From Rhodoplanes azumiensis (GTDB taxonomy: Bacteria > Pseudomonadota > Alphaproteobacteria > Rhizobiales > Xanthobacteraceae): a stretch of 64,000 bases of DNA. Made by a program: the position numbers and the translations under genes. The DNA lies in the NCBI RefSeq assembly GCF_042682915.1, contig NZ_JBHUIW010000021.1, positions 1 to 64,000 on the forward strand, written 5' to 3'. Within the stretch, counting starts at the first letter, position 1. Every line of letters starts with the position of its first letter. A model generated the notes under the pieces. It had not been told where the DNA came from. It saw nothing but the letters and a program-made list of their open reading frames with translations, and did no database searches. Shown here piece after piece: positions 10,628 through 19,363 of this stretch.

Positions 10628-11320
10628 GTGCAGATCGTCATCGACAGCCTGATCGAGGGCGCCCGCCGCGCGACCGGGACGGTCGTCGTCATCGACGTGT
10701 TCCGGGCCTTCACCACGGCGGCCGTGCTGTTCTCCCGCGGCGCCGAGAGGATCGTGATGACCGAGACGGTCGAGACCGCCTTCGCGCTGCGCGACGCCGG
10801 CGTCGGCAGCCTGGTCATCGGCGAGATCGACGGCGTCAAGGTGCCGGGCTTCGACCTCGGCAACTCGCCCTTCGAGGCGTCGCAGCGCGAGGTCGCCGGC
10901 CGCACCATCGTCCAACGCACCAGCGCCGGCACACAAGGCATCGTCGCCGCGCTCGGCGGCGCCGACCGGCTCTACGCCGGGGCGCTGGTGACGGCGCCGG
11001 CGACGGCCCGGGCCGTGCTCGCCACCGCGCCGGCGCGGGTGTCGCTCGTCGCCATGGGGCAGGCCGGGCGCACCCGCACCGACGAGGACGAGATCTGCGC
11101 CATCCATCTGCGCAACCTTCTGGAGGGGCGCCCGGGCGCGCCCGCCGCGGTGCGCGACCTGATCCTCGCCGGCGGCCAGATCGCCGCGTTCCGCGATCCC
11201 GAGGTCGCCCACATGCATCCCGGCGATCTCGACATCTGCCTCGACATCGGCCGCTTCGACTTCGCCATCCGCGTCACGGCCGAGGACGGCCGTCCGGTCG
11301 CGCGGCCGGAGCGGATCTGA
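10628..11320 (+). CDS. comB: ComB-like 2-phosphosulfolactate phosphatase family protein
   Basis: A 230-residue member of the ComB family. The archetype is a Mg-dependent phosphatase making sulfolactate from 2-phosphosulfolactate in coenzyme M synthesis. Family features are clear: VVVIDVFRAFTTA near residues 18-30, the GEIDGVKVPGFDLGNSP block, RTSAGTQGI, and DEDEICAIHLRNLL. The start is GTG at 10628, preceded by a GGGGGG-containing purine run. No other coenzyme M gene lies in the window, so the natural substrate here is uncertain; ComB homologues occur in many bacteria that do not make coenzyme M. It sits 93 bp after the isomerase gene with a hairpin between, so cotranscription is doubtful. 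Confidence 0.85.
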   Translation: MQIVIDSLIEGARRATGTVVVIDVFRAFTTAAVLFSRGAERIVMTETVETAFALRDAGVGSLVIGEIDGVKVPGFDLGNSPFEASQREVAGRTIVQRTSAGTQGIVAALGGADRLYAGALVTAPATARAVLATAPARVSLVAMGQAGRTRTDEDEICAIHLRNLLEGRPGAPAAVRDLILAGGQIAAFRDPEVAHMHPGDLDICLDIGRFDFAIRVTAEDGRPVARPERI

Positions 11321-11554
11321 GGGCGCGGCGCGCGGCGCCACTCTCGGACGCTTCCGCTGACGACGTCTCCCCGCGTTGGGGCGCCCCTCTCCCGGCTGGC
11401 GGGGCGAGGAGAAAACGCCGCCCACCTCCTGCTCCCGTCATCCGTTCGTCCCACTGGACTTTCCCGCGCCGGCCTGTGAGGCTTCGGATCGAAGCGGGCC
11501 GCAGAGCTCGTCGTCACGGCCGTCCGTCCGGTCGGCCCAGGGCAGGACATGCGC

Positions 11555-13894
11555 ATGGTGGACCAGCGGACCGGCGCGCCGGGCGCGCCGCAGCCTCGTC
11601 GCGACCGAGAGCCGGACGGGGCGCCCGCCACGTCGGCCGCGGCCGCCGCGACGCCGCCGGAGACGGCCCCCTCTGCACCACCGCCTTCGACATCTCCTGC
11701 GTCGGACCTGCCCGCTTCGACAGTGCCCGCTTCGACCGCGCCGGCATCGACCCCGGCCGCGACGTCGGCCTCGACGCCCGCCGCCGCGGCGAGCCACGCC
11801 TACGGCGCCGACCATCCGTTCCGGCCGCTGGAGCCGCCGCCCGGCTACGTGCCGGGCTCCTCGGGGCGTCCGGCACCGGTCGACTCGGCCCTGCCCGATG
11901 TCCGCCTCACGACCCAGGGCGCCATCTCGGACGAGGCGCTGCGCAAGGCCGAGGCCTATATCGAGCAGGAGGAGGGCGCGGCGAACCGGCTGTCCGGCCG
12001 CGCCGGCCTGATCGTCACGACGATCGCGGTCGCCTCGACGCTGTTCCACCTCTACGCGGCTTACGCGATCGTGCCGACGCAGGAGCTGCGCTACGTCCAT
12101 GTCGGCTTCGTGCTGGTGCTGGGCTTCCTCTTGTTCCCGCTCGCGGCACGCTTCCGCAACGCCATCCGCTGGTGGGACGTGGTCGCCGCCGCGGCCTGCG
12201 TCGGCATCCTCGGCTACGCCTTCCTCTGCGGCGAGGACTTCACCGACCGGGCCGCCGTGCCGGACCGGCTCGACGTGATCCTCGGCGTGATCTTCATCGT
12301 GCTGCTCTTGGAGGCGACGCGTCGCACCACCGGCTGGATCATGCCCGTGGTGGCGATCCTGTTCATCGTCTACGCCCTGGTCGGGCCGGAGCTGCCGCCG
12401 CCCTGGACGCATCGCGGCTACACGTTCACCCGGCTGGTCGGCCACCTGTTCATCACGCTGGAAGGCATCTTCGGCGTCGCCGTCGACGTCTCCTCCAGCC
12501 TGATCATCATGTTCACCATCTACGGCGCCTTCCTGCAGCATTCCGGCGCCGGCAAGTTCTTCATCGACTTCTCGCTCGCCGTGATGGGCGGCAAGCCGAA
12601 CAGCGCCGGCCGCACCGTGGTGCTGTCCTCCTTCCTGCTCGGCGGGCCGTCGGGCTCCGGCGTCGCCACCACGGTGACGATCGGCGCCGTCGCCTATCCG
12701 ATGATGGCGCGCGCCGGCTTCGAGCGGAACGCCGCCGGCGGGCTTCTCGCGGCGGGCGGTCTCGGCGCGATCCTGTCGCCGCCCGTGCTCGGCGCCGCCG
12801 CCTTCCTGATCGCCGAGTTCCTGAAGATCAGCTATCTCGACGTGATCTGGATGGCGATCATTCCGACCATTCTCTACTACCTGTCGCTCCTGTTCATGGT
12901 GGAGCTCGACGCGAAGAAGTTCGGCGCTCGCACGGTGCCCTACGACACCTCGCTCACCATTCCGCAGATGCTGCGGCGCTACGGCTTCCACTTCGTCTCG
13001 CTGGTCGCCGTGATCGGCTTCATGGTGGCCGGCTTCTCGCCGATGCTGTCGGTGTTCTGGTCGACGCTGCTCGCCTTCGGCTTCTCCTTCCTGCGGCCCG
13101 AGACGGCGCTGTGGCCGAGGAAGCTCGTCCAGGCGCTCGCCGACGGCACCATCGGCGTGCTCAACGCGGCGACCACCTGCGCGTCGGCGGGCATCATCGT
13201 CGGCGTCGTCACGCTGACCGGGCTGGGGCTGAAGTTCTCGTCGATCGTGCTCGCCTACGCCGGCAACAGCCTCCTGTTGACCGCCCTCTACACGGCCCTG
13301 ATCGTGTGGATCGTCGGCCTCGCCGTGCCGGTGACGGCCTCCTACATCATCTGCGCCGTGATCGCGGCGCCGGCGCTGATCAAGCTCGGCGTGCCGGACT
13401 TCGCCGCGCACATGTTCATCTTCTACTACGCGGTGCTGTCCGAGGTGTCGCCGCCGACCGCGCTGTCGCCGTTCGCGGCGGCCGCCATCACGGGCGGCGA
13501 TCCCTACCGCACCACGCTGCAGGCGTGGAAGTACACGCTGCCGGCCTTCCTGGTGCCGTTCGTCTTCATTCTCGATCCGTTCGGCGTCGGGCTCCTGATG
13601 ACCGTCCCCAAGGGCGGCGGCTGGATCGACGTCGTGCTGATCGCGGTGAAGACCGCGGCGGGGCTCGGCGCGCTCGCGGTCGCGGCGCAGGGGTTCGCCA
13701 TGCGTCGCGTCGCCGGCATGGAGCGGGCCGCGTGGACGCTCGCCGGGCTGCTCCTCGTCTTCCCGAGCCTGCTCGAGGCGGCGACCGAGTGGGCGCTCGG
13801 TATCGACGTGCCGCAACCCGCCTGGCTTGGTCTCGCGCTCGTGGCTCTGCTACTCTTCGTGCAGATCAGGACGCGGGCGCAGGCATGTGCATGA
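11555..13894 (+). CDS. TRAP transporter fused permease (TAXI type)
   Basis: A 779-residue inner-membrane permease in which the small (DctQ-like) and large (DctM-like) TRAP subunits are fused, as is usual for TAXI systems. It uses an ion gradient to import an organic anion delivered by a periplasmic binding protein. Many hydrophobic helices begin near residue 150; DctM-type sequence includes FLLGGPSGSGVATTVTIG and PVTASYIICAVIAAPALIKLG. The first ~135 residues are an unusual Pro/Ala/Ser/Thr-rich cytoplasmic extension with four 5-residue repeats (49-68). Two ATGs compete: 11549 lies one base after an AGGA, whereas 11555 is seven bases away, so I prefer 11555. The binding protein gene follows 72 bp downstream, forming an operon. 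Confidence 0.9.
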   Translation: MVDQRTGAPGAPQPRRDREPDGAPATSAAAAATPPETAPSAPPPSTSPASDLPASTVPASTAPASTPAATSASTPAAAASHAYGADHPFRPLEPPPGYVPGSSGRPAPVDSALPDVRLTTQGAISDEALRKAEAYIEQEEGAANRLSGRAGLIVTTIAVASTLFHLYAAYAIVPTQELRYVHVGFVLVLGFLLFPLAARFRNAIRWWDVVAAAACVGILGYAFLCGEDFTDRAAVPDRLDVILGVIFIVLLLEATRRTTGWIMPVVAILFIVYALVGPELPPPWTHRGYTFTRLVGHLFITLEGIFGVAVDVSSSLIIMFTIYGAFLQHSGAGKFFIDFSLAVMGGKPNSAGRTVVLSSFLLGGPSGSGVATTVTIGAVAYPMMARAGFERNAAGGLLAAGGLGAILSPPVLGAAAFLIAEFLKISYLDVIWMAIIPTILYYLSLLFMVELDAKKFGARTVPYDTSLTIPQMLRRYGFHFVSLVAVIGFMVAGFSPMLSVFWSTLLAFGFSFLRPETALWPRKLVQALADGTIGVLNAATTCASAGIIVGVVTLTGLGLKFSSIVLAYAGNSLLLTALYTALIVWIVGLAVPVTASYIICAVIAAPALIKLGVPDFAAHMFIFYYAVLSEVSPPTALSPFAAAAITGGDPYRTTLQAWKYTLPAFLVPFVFILDPFGVGLLMTVPKGGGWIDVVLIAVKTAAGLGALAVAAQGFAMRRVAGMERAAWTLAGLLLVFPSLLEAATEWALGIDVPQPAWLGLALVALLLFVQIRTRAQACA
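11699..11758 (+). repeat. In-frame 4 x 15-bp tandem repeat in the TRAP permease gene
   Basis: Four consecutive 15-bp units encode ASDLP, ASTVP, ASTAP and ASTPA. The period is exactly five codons and it sits in the non-conserved N-terminal extension. Confidence 0.75.
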
Positions 13895-13966
13895 AACCGC
13901 TCGCGTGACACCGGCATGCCGTCGCGGCAGACGACGGAAGAAGCCTGACCATCAAGGGAGAACGCC

Positions 13967-14950
13967 ATGACATTCGGAATCCCCCGCCTGACACTCGGCT
14001 CCGTCGTCGCCGGCGCGGCGGCGCTCGCGCTCGTCGCGGCCGGCGTCGCGGTCGCCCAGCAGAAGACCATCGCGATCGGCACCGGCGGCACCGGCGGCGT
14101 CTACTATCCGATGGGCGGCGGGCTCGCCGCCGTGCTGTCGAAGACGCTGCCCGGCGTCCAGGCGACCGCCGAGGTGACGGGCGGCTCGGTCGACAATCTC
14201 AAGCTGATCGGCTCCGGCCAGAGCGAGGTCGGCTTCTCGATGGCCGACGCGGCGCTCGACGCCCTGCAGGGTCAGGACAAGTTCAAGGGCAACAAGATCG
14301 ACGTCCGCACCCTCCTGGTGCTCTACCCCAACCGCATGCATGTCGTGACCATCGAGGGCACCGGCATCGCGACGATGGCCGACCTCAAGGGCAAGCGCGT
14401 CTCCACCGGCTCGCCCGGCAGCGCCACCGAGGTGATGGCGTTCCGGGTCATCGAGGCGGCCGGCCTCGACAAGGACAAGGACATGAAGCGCGAGCGGCTC
14501 GGCGTCGCCGAGTCGGTCAACGCCATCAAGGACCGCAAGATCGACGCCTTCTTCTGGGTCGGTGGCCTGCCGACCGCGGCCGTGACGGATCTCGGCGCGA
14601 CGCCGGGCGTCAAGATCAAGCTGATCGACCACGCCGAGGTGGTCGACAAGATGAACGCCAAGCACGGCAAGCTCTACGCCGTCGACACCATCAAGGCCGG
14701 CACCTATCCGGGCCAGGACAAGGACAACACGATCTCTGTGGTGTGGAACGTGCTGGTGACCAGCGACAAGATGACGGACCAGATGGCCTACGACATCGTC
14801 AAGGCGATCTTCGACAAGAAGTCCGACCTGGTCGCCGTCCACAAGGAGGCCGCGAGCATCGACTACAAGAACCAGCTCAAGGCCAACTCCTCGATTCCCT
14901 GGCACCCCGGCGCACTCAAGTACTTCGCCGACAAGGGTGTGCAGATGTGA
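13967..14950 (+). CDS. TAXI-family TRAP solute-binding protein
   Basis: A 327-residue periplasmic solute receptor of the TAXI (TRAP-associated extracytoplasmic immunogenic) family that feeds the adjacent fused permease. A signal peptide ends at about residue 29 (AGVAVAQQK). The mature start IAIGTGGTGGVYYPMGGGLA is the hallmark TAXI opening, followed by EVTGGSVDNLKLIGSGQ, MVDA-type FSMADAALDA, and KGKRVSTGSPGSATEVMA. A GGGAG site lies six bases before the ATG. Ligands of this family include glutamate, 2-oxoglutarate and other carboxylates. The LigI-like hydrolase downstream hints at an aromatic-derived dicarboxylate, but that is inference. Confidence 0.92.
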   Translation: MTFGIPRLTLGSVVAGAAALALVAAGVAVAQQKTIAIGTGGTGGVYYPMGGGLAAVLSKTLPGVQATAEVTGGSVDNLKLIGSGQSEVGFSMADAALDALQGQDKFKGNKIDVRTLLVLYPNRMHVVTIEGTGIATMADLKGKRVSTGSPGSATEVMAFRVIEAAGLDKDKDMKRERLGVAESVNAIKDRKIDAFFWVGGLPTAAVTDLGATPGVKIKLIDHAEVVDKMNAKHGKLYAVDTIKAGTYPGQDKDNTISVVWNVLVTSDKMTDQMAYDIVKAIFDKKSDLVAVHKEAASIDYKNQLKANSSIPWHPGALKYFADKGVQM

Positions 14951-15339
14951 CGCGGCCCGGCACGAACCGAGGGTCGTCAAGCCCGGGCTCGACCCGCGCA
15001 TCTGTCAGCTTCGCCGAGGACGGGCTTTGTCGCGGAGAGACGGATCGCCGGGTCGAAGCCCGGCGATGACGTCGAAGGGGCCGCCCGGGCTGCATGGTTC
15101 GAGACGGGCTCCTTCGGAGCGCTCCTCGCCATGAGGGCGGCGTTTGCACCGGCACGGCCGAGTCCGGTCCCTGCGCCTCCGGATCGCCGTCCAGTGAAAA
15201 TCCGTCACGCGCCGGCCGCACCGGCCGCGACCGAAAGTCCGCCCGGCCAGGTCGCGATGCCGTCGCGAGGCGGGCGGTTCTGGGGTATGCTTCCGGCCGG
15301 AGGCGGCCGATACGAGCCGCCCACCCGTGGGAGGCGCGC
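14951..15339. other. Intergenic region with a REP-like inverted element
   Basis: No gene is seen in this 389-bp gap. Its first third holds an inverted repeat (14978-15071). The remainder is GC-rich without a clear promoter; the GGGAGG ribosome binding site of the hydrolase is at 15329-15334. Confidence 0.5.
14978..15071. repeat. REP-like inverted repeat
   Basis: The left arm GTCAAGCCCGGGCTCGACCC and the right arm GGGTCGAAGCCCGGCGATGAC are imperfectly complementary around about 50 bp. It belongs to the same family as the elements at 52101-52187 and 60360-60436 (CCCGGGCTCG...CCCGGGATGAC), typical of Rhizobiales intergenic regions. Confidence 0.55.
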
Positions 15340-16251
15340 ATGAGCCCGACGACCACTGCAGCCCGGCTGCCGAGCGACGAGCCGACCTGCCCGCCGCCCG
15401 ATCCGCATCCGAGAAAGCCCACCTACGTCCCGCCGCCCGGCGCCTGCGACGCGCATTTCCACGTCTTCGGGCCGGGGAACGTGTTCCCCTATGCGCCGAA
15501 GCGGCCGTTCACGCCGCACGACCAGCCGAAGGAGACGCTGCTGGCGCTGCATCGGTTTCTAGGCTTCGAGCGCGGCGTCTTCGTGCAGTCGACCTGTCAC
15601 GGCACCGACCACCGGGCGCTCGTCGACCTGCTGGCGACGACGGAGGGGCGCTATCGCGGCGTCGCGCTGCTCGATCCGGACACGCCGGCCGACGAGATCG
15701 CCCGCCTGGACGCGGCCGGCGTCTGTGGCGTGCGCTTCAACTTCCTGCCGCATCTCGGCGGCCGGCCGTCGATCGACGGCATGAAGGCCGTGATGGAGAA
15801 GGTCGCGCCGTTCGGCTGGCACGTCGAGGTCCACGTCACCGGCAAGGAGCTGCTCGACAGCCTCGACCTGATCACGTCGATCAAGGCCAAGGTGGTGATC
15901 GACCATATCGGTCGCGTGGACGTCGCCGAGGGCACGTCGGGCTTCGCGTTCGGGGCGCTCAAGCGGCTGCTCGATCGCGGCACCATCTGGGTCAAGCTGT
16001 CGGGCGTCGACCGCATCTCACGCGCCGGCCCGCCCTTCTCGGACGCCGTGGCGCTGGCCCGCGCGCTCGCCCGCCACGCCCCGCAGCGCGTCCTGTGGGG
16101 GACCGACTGGCCGCACCCCAACATCTCGCGCTTCATGCCCAACGACGGCGAGCTGGTCGACCTGATCCCGCAGATCGCCGAGGACGAGCACGCCCGCCGG
16201 CTGATGCTGGTCGACAACCCGACCGAGTTCTTCGGGTTTCCGAAGGCGTGA
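15340..16251 (+). CDS. LigI-like 2-pyrone-4,6-dicarboxylate hydrolase (amidohydrolase)
   Basis: A 303-residue cytoplasmic amidohydrolase of the family containing LigI, which opens 2-pyrone-4,6-dicarboxylate in the protocatechuate 4,5-cleavage pathway. From memory it resembles LigI closely: PPGACDAHFHVFGP carries the DxHxH-type metal/active-site motif near residue 35, then FPYAPKRPFTP, QSTCHGTDHRALVD, CGVRFNFLPHLGG, VVIDHIGRVDV, and the catalytic-Asp block RVLWGTDWPHPN. The start ATG at 15340 has a GGGAGG site five bases upstream; the open frame before it is not coding-like. It lies behind a TAXI-TRAP uptake operon on the same strand. Other pathway genes (ligAB, ligC, ligJ) are not here, so a related lactone could be the true substrate. 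Confidence 0.82.
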   Translation: MSPTTTAARLPSDEPTCPPPDPHPRKPTYVPPPGACDAHFHVFGPGNVFPYAPKRPFTPHDQPKETLLALHRFLGFERGVFVQSTCHGTDHRALVDLLATTEGRYRGVALLDPDTPADEIARLDAAGVCGVRFNFLPHLGGRPSIDGMKAVMEKVAPFGWHVEVHVTGKELLDSLDLITSIKAKVVIDHIGRVDVAEGTSGFAFGALKRLLDRGTIWVKLSGVDRISRAGPPFSDAVALARALARHAPQRVLWGTDWPHPNISRFMPNDGELVDLIPQIAEDEHARRLMLVDNPTEFFGFPKA

Positions 16252-16287
16252 AGCTGCCGCCTTAGAGTCATCAGGCGACGCCGATTA

Positions 16288-16436
16288 AACCCTCTCCCTG
16301 AGGGAGAGGGTCGGGGCGCGCCATAGGCGCGCACCGGGGTGAGGGTTTACGGAGCTGGTTGGCTTGCCTCGGCACCCCCTCACCCGGACTTCGCGCCTGC
16401 GGCGCGAACCCCGACCTCTCCCCGCTGGGGAGAGGT
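16288..16436. repeat. Dispersed composite hairpin repeat, copy A
   Basis: This copy is inverted relative to those at 43277 and 58891. It runs from the hairpin ACCCTCTCCCTGAGGGAGAG, through a GCGCGCC/GGCGCGC stem and GGGGTGAGGGTTT, to CCCTCACCCGG, a CGCGCC/GGCGCG stem, and ends with the hairpin ACCTCTCCCCGCTGGGGAGA. It fills most of the gap between the converging hydrolase and ppc genes. Confidence 0.8.
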
Positions 16437-16469
16437 GACCCGAGCATGCCGCAAATTCGAACCCGCCTC

Positions 16470-19205
16470 TCACCCCGTGGTCTTCTGGCCCATGGCGATG
16501 GCGTTGACGGTGAGGAGGAGCGCGTCGAGCGTCGCCTCGTCGCGGTTCGCCTCGTCGGAAGCGGCGCGGTAGCGGCGCAGGAGCCGCACCTGCTCGTGAT
16601 GCAGCCAGGTGAGGCCGCGCGCCCGCAACTCGATGGTGCGCAGGAAGCGCGGCCGGCGCTCCTCGGGCGGCGCCGGGAACAGCGCCGCGACGGCGGCGCG
16701 GGTGCGCTCGTGTTCCTCCAGAATCCGCGCCATCATGGTGTCGCGCAGCTGCGCGTCCTCGACCAGCGAGGCGTAGAGCGTCATCACGGCCGGGTTCGCC
16801 ATCAAGAGGCTCGCCTCGACATTGTGGAGCACGTAGACGAGGAAGCGCCAGCGCGGCAGCACGGCCCGGATCCGCTCGAAGCCCTCCGGCCGCTCGCGCT
16901 GCAGCCACGCGATCGCGCTGCCGACCCCGTACCAGCCGGGCAGATGGAAGCGCGCCTGGCTCCACGAGAACACCCACGGGATGGCGCGCAGATCCGCGAG
17001 CGTCGCGCGGCCGGTGCGCCGGCTCGGGCGCGAGCCGATGCGGGCCTGCTCGATCGCGTCGATGGGGGTCGCGGCGCGGAAGAAGTCGATGAAGCCGTCG
17101 GTCTCGACGAGGCGCCGATACGCCGTGTAGCTCTCGTCCACCACCTCCTGCCACAGGCCGCGCAGGGGATGCGGCGGCACCGGGCCGGCCGCGTGCAGCA
17201 TCGTCGTGCGCACCACGCCGGCGAGCAGCCGTTCGAGATGGAACGTCGCGGTGACGCGGTTGGCGTATTGCTGCGAGATCACCTCGCCCTGCTCGGTGAC
17301 CCGCATCCGCCCGGTCAGGCTGCCGGGCGGCAGCGCGTCGAGAAAGGCGTGGGTCGGGCCGGCGCCGCGTCCGATGGTGCCGCCGCGGCCGTGGAAGAAC
17401 TCGACCCGCACGCCGTGGGCGCGCCCGACCGCGGCGAGTCGCTCCTCGGCGAGATGCAGGCCCCAGTGGCTCGCCAGGATGCCGCCGTCCTTGTTGGAGT
17501 CGCTGTAGCCGAGCATCACGGTGCATTCCGGCACCGCCTTGCCGTCGCGCAGGCGCAGATGGGTGAGCGTCGCGCGGGTGATCGGATGCGCCAGGAAGGC
17601 GTCGAAGATGGTGTCGCAGCGGGCCAGATCCGCGATGGTCTCGAACAGCGGCACCACCGGGATCATCGCGGCCGGCCCCTGCGGCGTCTCGATCAGGAGG
17701 CCCGCCTCGCGCGCCAGCAGATAGGGCGTGAGCAGATCCGAGACGCTGCGCGTCATGCTGATCACCAGCGGCCCGAGCCCGTCCGGCCCGTGCGCGAGGA
17801 GATGCCGGCGCAGCCCGCGCAGCAGCGACACGGTCGCCTCCGCCTCGCCGGCGAGCGTCGTGTGGTCGCCCGTGAACGGGCGCGGGCTGGTCAGCTCGCG
17901 CTCCAGGAAGGCGAGCTTCTCGGCCTCGCTCCAATCCGGATAGTCGGTGCGGCGATGGCCGGCGGCGGCGAGCAGGCCGGCGACCGCACGGTCGTGGAAG
18001 GCGGAGTTCTGGCGCACGTCGAGACGCGCGAAATGGAAGCCGAAGACGCGCGCCTGCGCCGTCACGGGCCGCACGTCCGTGGTGGCGATGTCGGGCGCGC
18101 CGGCCTCGCTCACGGCCGCCTCCAGGATCTCGAGGTCGGCGACCAGCTCGGCCGCGGCACCGTAGCCGCCCGCGGCACGGTCGCGGGTGCGCGCGATCCG
18201 GATCAGAATCAGGTTCACCATCTGGCGCCACGGCTCGCCGCGGTTGCGCCCGAGCGCGGCGGCGCTCTCCGGGCCGATCAGCGCGGCGGTCTCGTCGATC
18301 CGGCGGCGCAGCGCCGCCGGCACGTCGTCGCCGTTGCCGGCGAGGCTGATACGCACCGCGAGCGCGGAGAGTCGGGCGTGCAGGAGCGCGAGCGCCCCGG
18401 CGCGCAGCCGCGCCAGCATGCCCATCGTCACCTCGGTGGTGACGAACGGATGGCCGTCGCGGTCGCCGCCCACCCAGGTGGCGAAGCCGAGCCGCGGCAG
18501 CGTCGGCGGGGGGCTGCCGAACGTGTCGGTCCAGGCCTCCTGGAAGCGGAGATCCAAAAGCTCGACGACGTCCGGGAACACCGTCTCCATGTAGTGCAGG
18601 ACGGTGCGGATCTCGCTCTCGACGTCGGGCCGTTCCAAGAGGATCTCGCCGGTGCGCCACAGCCGCTGCAGGGCGGCACGCAGGCGCCGACGATAGATGC
18701 CGAGCTCGATCTCGGTGAACGAGCGGGTCTCGCGCTCGAGCAGCATCAGGTAGAGGGCACGGTGATGCTCCAGCACGGTGGCGCGCTTCGCCTCGGTCGG
18801 ATGCGCGGTCAGCACCGGCTCCAGCGAGGCGTCGGCGATGGTGCGGCGGATGCTCGCCTCGCCGTAGCCGCGGGCCTCCAGGTCACCGAGGTCGTGGCGC
18901 CACAGGCCGGGCTCGCGCTCGTGGCGACGGCCCTCGGCGCGGCGGCGCATCTGGTTCGCCGTGTTCTCCTCGACGATATTGAGGAGCTGGAAGGCGATCG
19001 ACAGCGCCTGGCAGCGGGCGAGTGCGCCGTCCTCCTCGCCATCGGGCGGCGGCGCGTCGGCCGCCTCGAAGCAGCCGCGCACGAAGCCGGCGACGCCGGC
19101 CGCCGGGCGGTGCTCCTCGACGACCTCGCAGAACAGGTCCAGCAGGGCGTCGAAGTCGGCCGCCCATTTAGCGAACTCGTCGCGGAGCGGAGCGGGAGCG
19201 TTCAT
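16470..19205 (-). CDS. ppc: Phosphoenolpyruvate carboxylase (copy 1)
   Basis: PEP carboxylase makes oxaloacetate from PEP and bicarbonate, refilling C4 acids. The 911-residue product is full length. The catalytic His is H135 in LTAHPTEAKR, the glycine-rich block is FHGRGGTIGRGAGPTHAF, and the substrate-binding block reads GYSDSNKDGGILAS where common enzymes have GYSDSGKDAG. The arginine block is ARIGSRPSRR and the C-terminus is AMGQKTTG instead of the usual QNTG. These differences suggest the divergent group known from serine-cycle and rhizobial bacteria, in which effector regulation can differ (inference). A very similar gene lies immediately upstream on the same strand, 158 bp away, so this is a tandem duplication with possible cotranscription. 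Confidence 0.95.
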   Translation of the reverse strand: MNAPAPLRDEFAKWAADFDALLDLFCEVVEEHRPAAGVAGFVRGCFEAADAPPPDGEEDGALARCQALSIAFQLLNIVEENTANQMRRRAEGRRHEREPGLWRHDLGDLEARGYGEASIRRTIADASLEPVLTAHPTEAKRATVLEHHRALYLMLLERETRSFTEIELGIYRRRLRAALQRLWRTGEILLERPDVESEIRTVLHYMETVFPDVVELLDLRFQEAWTDTFGSPPPTLPRLGFATWVGGDRDGHPFVTTEVTMGMLARLRAGALALLHARLSALAVRISLAGNGDDVPAALRRRIDETAALIGPESAAALGRNRGEPWRQMVNLILIRIARTRDRAAGGYGAAAELVADLEILEAAVSEAGAPDIATTDVRPVTAQARVFGFHFARLDVRQNSAFHDRAVAGLLAAAGHRRTDYPDWSEAEKLAFLERELTSPRPFTGDHTTLAGEAEATVSLLRGLRRHLLAHGPDGLGPLVISMTRSVSDLLTPYLLAREAGLLIETPQGPAAMIPVVPLFETIADLARCDTIFDAFLAHPITRATLTHLRLRDGKAVPECTVMLGYSDSNKDGGILASHWGLHLAEERLAAVGRAHGVRVEFFHGRGGTIGRGAGPTHAFLDALPPGSLTGRMRVTEQGEVISQQYANRVTATFHLERLLAGVVRTTMLHAAGPVPPHPLRGLWQEVVDESYTAYRRLVETDGFIDFFRAATPIDAIEQARIGSRPSRRTGRATLADLRAIPWVFSWSQARFHLPGWYGVGSAIAWLQRERPEGFERIRAVLPRWRFLVYVLHNVEASLLMANPAVMTLYASLVEDAQLRDTMMARILEEHERTRAAVAALFPAPPEERRPRFLRTIELRARGLTWLHHEQVRLLRRYRAASDEANRDEATLDALLLTVNAIAMGQKTTG

Positions 19206-19363
19206 CGGGACTGCCTTTGGCCGGAGGGCTTGCGCAGCGATGCGGCGTCTGCGCGACGGTCGCGCCCGGTGCGGACGCGGGCCGTGGCCCGGGGGTGATG
19301 CGGTGTCCTATGCCGCGCAATTTCCATGCAGGCAATGTGCCAGCGGTTGACCCGCCTCGTGTC

